From JANLQX01 sp031418775 (GTDB taxonomy: Bacteria; Actinomycetota; Acidimicrobiia; Acidimicrobiales; JANYDT01): a stretch of 6,742 bases of DNA. The stretch spans positions 1 through 6,742 of the forward strand of contig JANOJN010000298.1 of NCBI GenBank assembly GCA_031418775.1, in the 5' to 3' direction. This document shows positions 5,341 through 6,742 of the stretch, piece by piece. Position numbers and translations under genes: made by a program. The notes under the pieces are model-generated. The model was not told where the DNA came from, made no database searches, and saw only the letters and a program-made list of their open reading frames with translations. Each line of letters opens with the position of its first letter. Within the stretch, counting starts at the first letter, position 1.

Positions 5341-5496
5341 ATGCGATCTACTGAGCCTCAGCAGCACGTCGCCGCGAGGCGAATCTCGCTGAACCCCGAG
5401 AACCACACGCCGTCGTCCTGCGCGACATCCGGCGTCGGGCCCGAAGAGCGGCTTGCGCAGTGCGAACCGTTGTTGTGGGGACGTAGCAATGGCTGA
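5341..5496 (+). CDS. Possible small ORF (51 aa), unknown function
   Basis: This ATG-initiated frame of 51 codons begins MRSTEPQQHVAARR and ends LLWGRSNG. In its favour: an AGGGA (5328-5332) lies 8 nt before the ATG, the third codon positions are richer in G/C than the first and second, and its stop overlaps the start of the serine hydrolase gene by 8 nt (5489-5496), an arrangement suited to translational coupling. Against it: no family is recognisable, the composition is low in hydrophobic residues, and short open frames are common in this DNA. It could be a leader peptide, a small coupled protein, or chance. A small GCGAG/CTCGC hairpin (5374-5389) lies inside it. The remainder of the 5205-5488 gap shows nothing else. 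Confidence 0.27.
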   Translation: MRSTEPQQHVAARRISLNPENHTPSSCATSGVGPEERLAQCEPLLWGRSNG

Positions 5497-6646
5497 GGCG
5501 CTCCGGCCCGGCGGAACGGCGGAGGGACACGTCGATCCGGGCTTCGAACCACTGATCGAGGTCTTCGACGCGAACTTCCGCGAACGCAAGGACAACGGGT
5601 CGGCGTTCGTTGCCGTAGTCAACGGACGACGTGTCGTCGACTTGTGGGGCGGCACCGCCGACTCCCGCCACGATCGTCCATGGAACGGTGACACGGTCAG
5701 CGTGCTGCATTCAGGGACGAAGGGCGTCGTTGCGATCGCGCTCCTCCTCCTGGTGCAACGGGGCAAGTTGGACCTCGAGGCCCCGGCGAGCATGTACTGG
5801 CCGGAGTTCGCGCAAAACGGCAAAGAGGGAGTGACGGTCGGGATGCTCGCCGCCCATAGCGGTGGCGTGCCGGGCGTGGAAAACCCGATCACCTTCGCTG
5901 ACTTTCAAGATCCCGCGCGAATAGCCGCAATGCTCGCCGCCCAAGCACCGATGGTCCCGATCGGCGCGCCGTGCTATCACGCACTGACGTTTGGCTGGTT
6001 GTGCGATGAGCTCATTCGCCGGGTCGATGGTCGCACCACAGGGCAGTTTGTCGCCGACGAGATCGTCGACCCCCTCGGTCTCGACATTCGTATCGGTATG
6101 CGCGCTGATGACCGCCTCGCCAGGCGAGTGTCGTACCTCGAACGAGCGTCGGATTATCAGCTCACCGCGTTCCTTGATCCGGACCCGGACCCGCGCCTCG
6201 GATTCGTTTATGGCCTCATCTCATCCGAGATCACTCGCATGGACGATCCTGTTGTGCTCGCCCTCGAAATCCCCGCCGCAAACGGAGTGGCCACGGCGCG
6301 AGCGATGGCGAGCTTGTATGGCATCTTGGCCCAAGGTGGCGGCGGCCTGCTCACGGCGGAAACGTTGCGAGTCGGCACGACGACCGAGTCCGTCGGTGAT
6401 GACCCGCTCAGTGGTCGCGCCTTGCGGTTCGGCCCAACCGGATTTGAACTCAACCCGAACCCGAGCTGTCTCGGCCGACCAGCGGACGCATTCGGACACA
6501 CCGGCGCGGGAGGTTCGTCGCACGGTGCGTGGCCGAGCCTACGGGCCGGCTTCTCATTCTCTACCAACGTGCTGCGTCCGGAACCCAACGACGGTCGAGC
6601 AACGGCGCTCCTCAACGCCCTGTACGAGATCCTCACGGCAGGGTGA
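5489..6646 (+). CDS. Serine hydrolase, class C beta-lactamase / EstB-like (PF00144 type)
   Basis: This 385-residue protein belongs to the beta-lactamase/transpeptidase-like serine hydrolases (family VIII esterases and relatives). The nucleophile motif SxxK is Ser75-Gly-Thr-Lys78 in VLHSGTKG. AAHSGGVPG (121-129) matches the usual 'THxSGLP' loop, Tyr163 in CYHALTFGWL matches the catalytic tyrosine region, and FGHTGAGG (335-342) is the C-terminal HxG motif that replaces KTG. The canonical YxN appears as Y-H-A, as in many esterase-type members, so ester or amide hydrolysis is more likely than beta-lactam resistance; the substrate is unknown. No signal peptide is evident, suggesting a cytoplasmic enzyme. 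The ATG at 5489 is preferred because GGGGA (5477-5481) lies 7 nt upstream; a TTG at 5453 would extend it by 12 residues. The stop TGA is at 6644-6646, and another gene begins at once downstream. Confidence 0.9.
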   Translation: MAEALRPGGTAEGHVDPGFEPLIEVFDANFRERKDNGSAFVAVVNGRRVVDLWGGTADSRHDRPWNGDTVSVLHSGTKGVVAIALLLLVQRGKLDLEAPASMYWPEFAQNGKEGVTVGMLAAHSGGVPGVENPITFADFQDPARIAAMLAAQAPMVPIGAPCYHALTFGWLCDELIRRVDGRTTGQFVADEIVDPLGLDIRIGMRADDRLARRVSYLERASDYQLTAFLDPDPDPRLGFVYGLISSEITRMDDPVVLALEIPAANGVATARAMASLYGILAQGGGGLLTAETLRVGTTTESVGDDPLSGRALRFGPTGFELNPNPSCLGRPADAFGHTGAGGSSHGAWPSLRAGFSFSTNVLRPEPNDGRATALLNALYEILTAG

Positions 6647-6666
6647 ACGGATCAGCCGTGGAGCCG

Positions 6667-6742
6667 ATGACGCCTGACTTCTACCGCTACGCCTGGAAGC
6701 CGCTCGCTCGCGCAGAACTCGGTGCCGACGCCTTCGTCACCG
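6667..6742 (+). CDS. Start of an unidentified gene (5' part only)
   Basis: An open frame with normal codon use runs to the window edge, reading MTPDFYRYAWKPLARAELGA and onward. ATG 6667 has GGAG (6660-6663) 3 nt upstream, which is close. In-frame GTG codons at 6658 and at 6643 are alternatives, and the latter would overlap the serine hydrolase stop as GTGA. It is probably in the same operon as the hydrolase. Too little is visible for a family call. Confidence 0.45.
   Translation, partial: MTPDFYRYAWKPLARAELGADAFVT

Noticed and set aside
4590..5354. 254-codon plus-strand open frame over the mycoredoxin and DUF2277 genes
   Set aside because: It is antisense to two recognisable small genes, with Arg-rich, low-complexity composition and no family features.
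1..6742. tRNA-Sec, other tRNAs, CRISPR arrays, insertion sequences or phage genes
   Set aside because: Looked for on both strands; no cloverleaf, regularly spaced repeats, transposase motifs or terminal inverted repeats were found by eye.

Overview
The window is GC-rich with strong third-position G/C bias. It encodes a mycoredoxin-type small redoxin, a CO-dehydrogenase-like molybdoenzyme subunit and a CcdA protein, which together suggest a high-GC actinobacterium. An Acidimicrobiia-like lineage is my guess; no rRNA or other marker is present to prove it. All seven complete genes, and the partial gene at the left edge, end in TGA. UGA is therefore an ordinary stop codon here and has not been reassigned to Trp.

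Layout from left to right: (1) the 3' end of a hemolysin III/PAQR-family membrane protein (+, ends 460); (2) convergent with it, a 757-residue form II CoxL-like molybdopterin-binding subunit (-, 2852-579) with no medium (FAD) or small (2Fe-2S) subunit beside it; (3) a 196-bp divergent intergenic region; (4) ccdA (+, 3049-3948), overlapping by 4 nt a gene for an exported thioredoxin-fold protein (+, 3945-4496); (5) a 189-bp convergent intergenic region rich in inverted repeats; (6) on the minus strand, a DUF2277 gene (5204-4959) followed 21 bp later by a mycoredoxin/glutaredoxin-like gene (4937-4686); (7) a 284-bp region with a possible small ORF; (8) a serine hydrolase of the beta-lactamase/EstB type (+, 5489-6646); (9) the first codons of another gene at the right edge.

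The main discovery candidate is the thioredoxin-like gene. Its frame is interrupted once, by a TGA at 4206-4208, exactly where the first cysteine of the redox motif belongs: the protein reads F-W-A-P-T-[UGA]-G-A-C, then continues for 95 more codons with normal thioredoxin features. This is the signature of a selenoprotein with a UxxC active site. A stem-loop that could act as a bacterial SECIS element lies directly after the UGA. Routine gene calling would report a truncated 87-residue protein and miss the rest.

Functionally, genes 4-6 look like a thiol/selenol redox neighbourhood. CcdA would carry electrons across the membrane to the exported selenothioredoxin, and a cytoplasmic mycoredoxin is encoded convergently. 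No selA, selB, selC or selD is in the window, so the presence of the Sec machinery has to be checked elsewhere in the genome.
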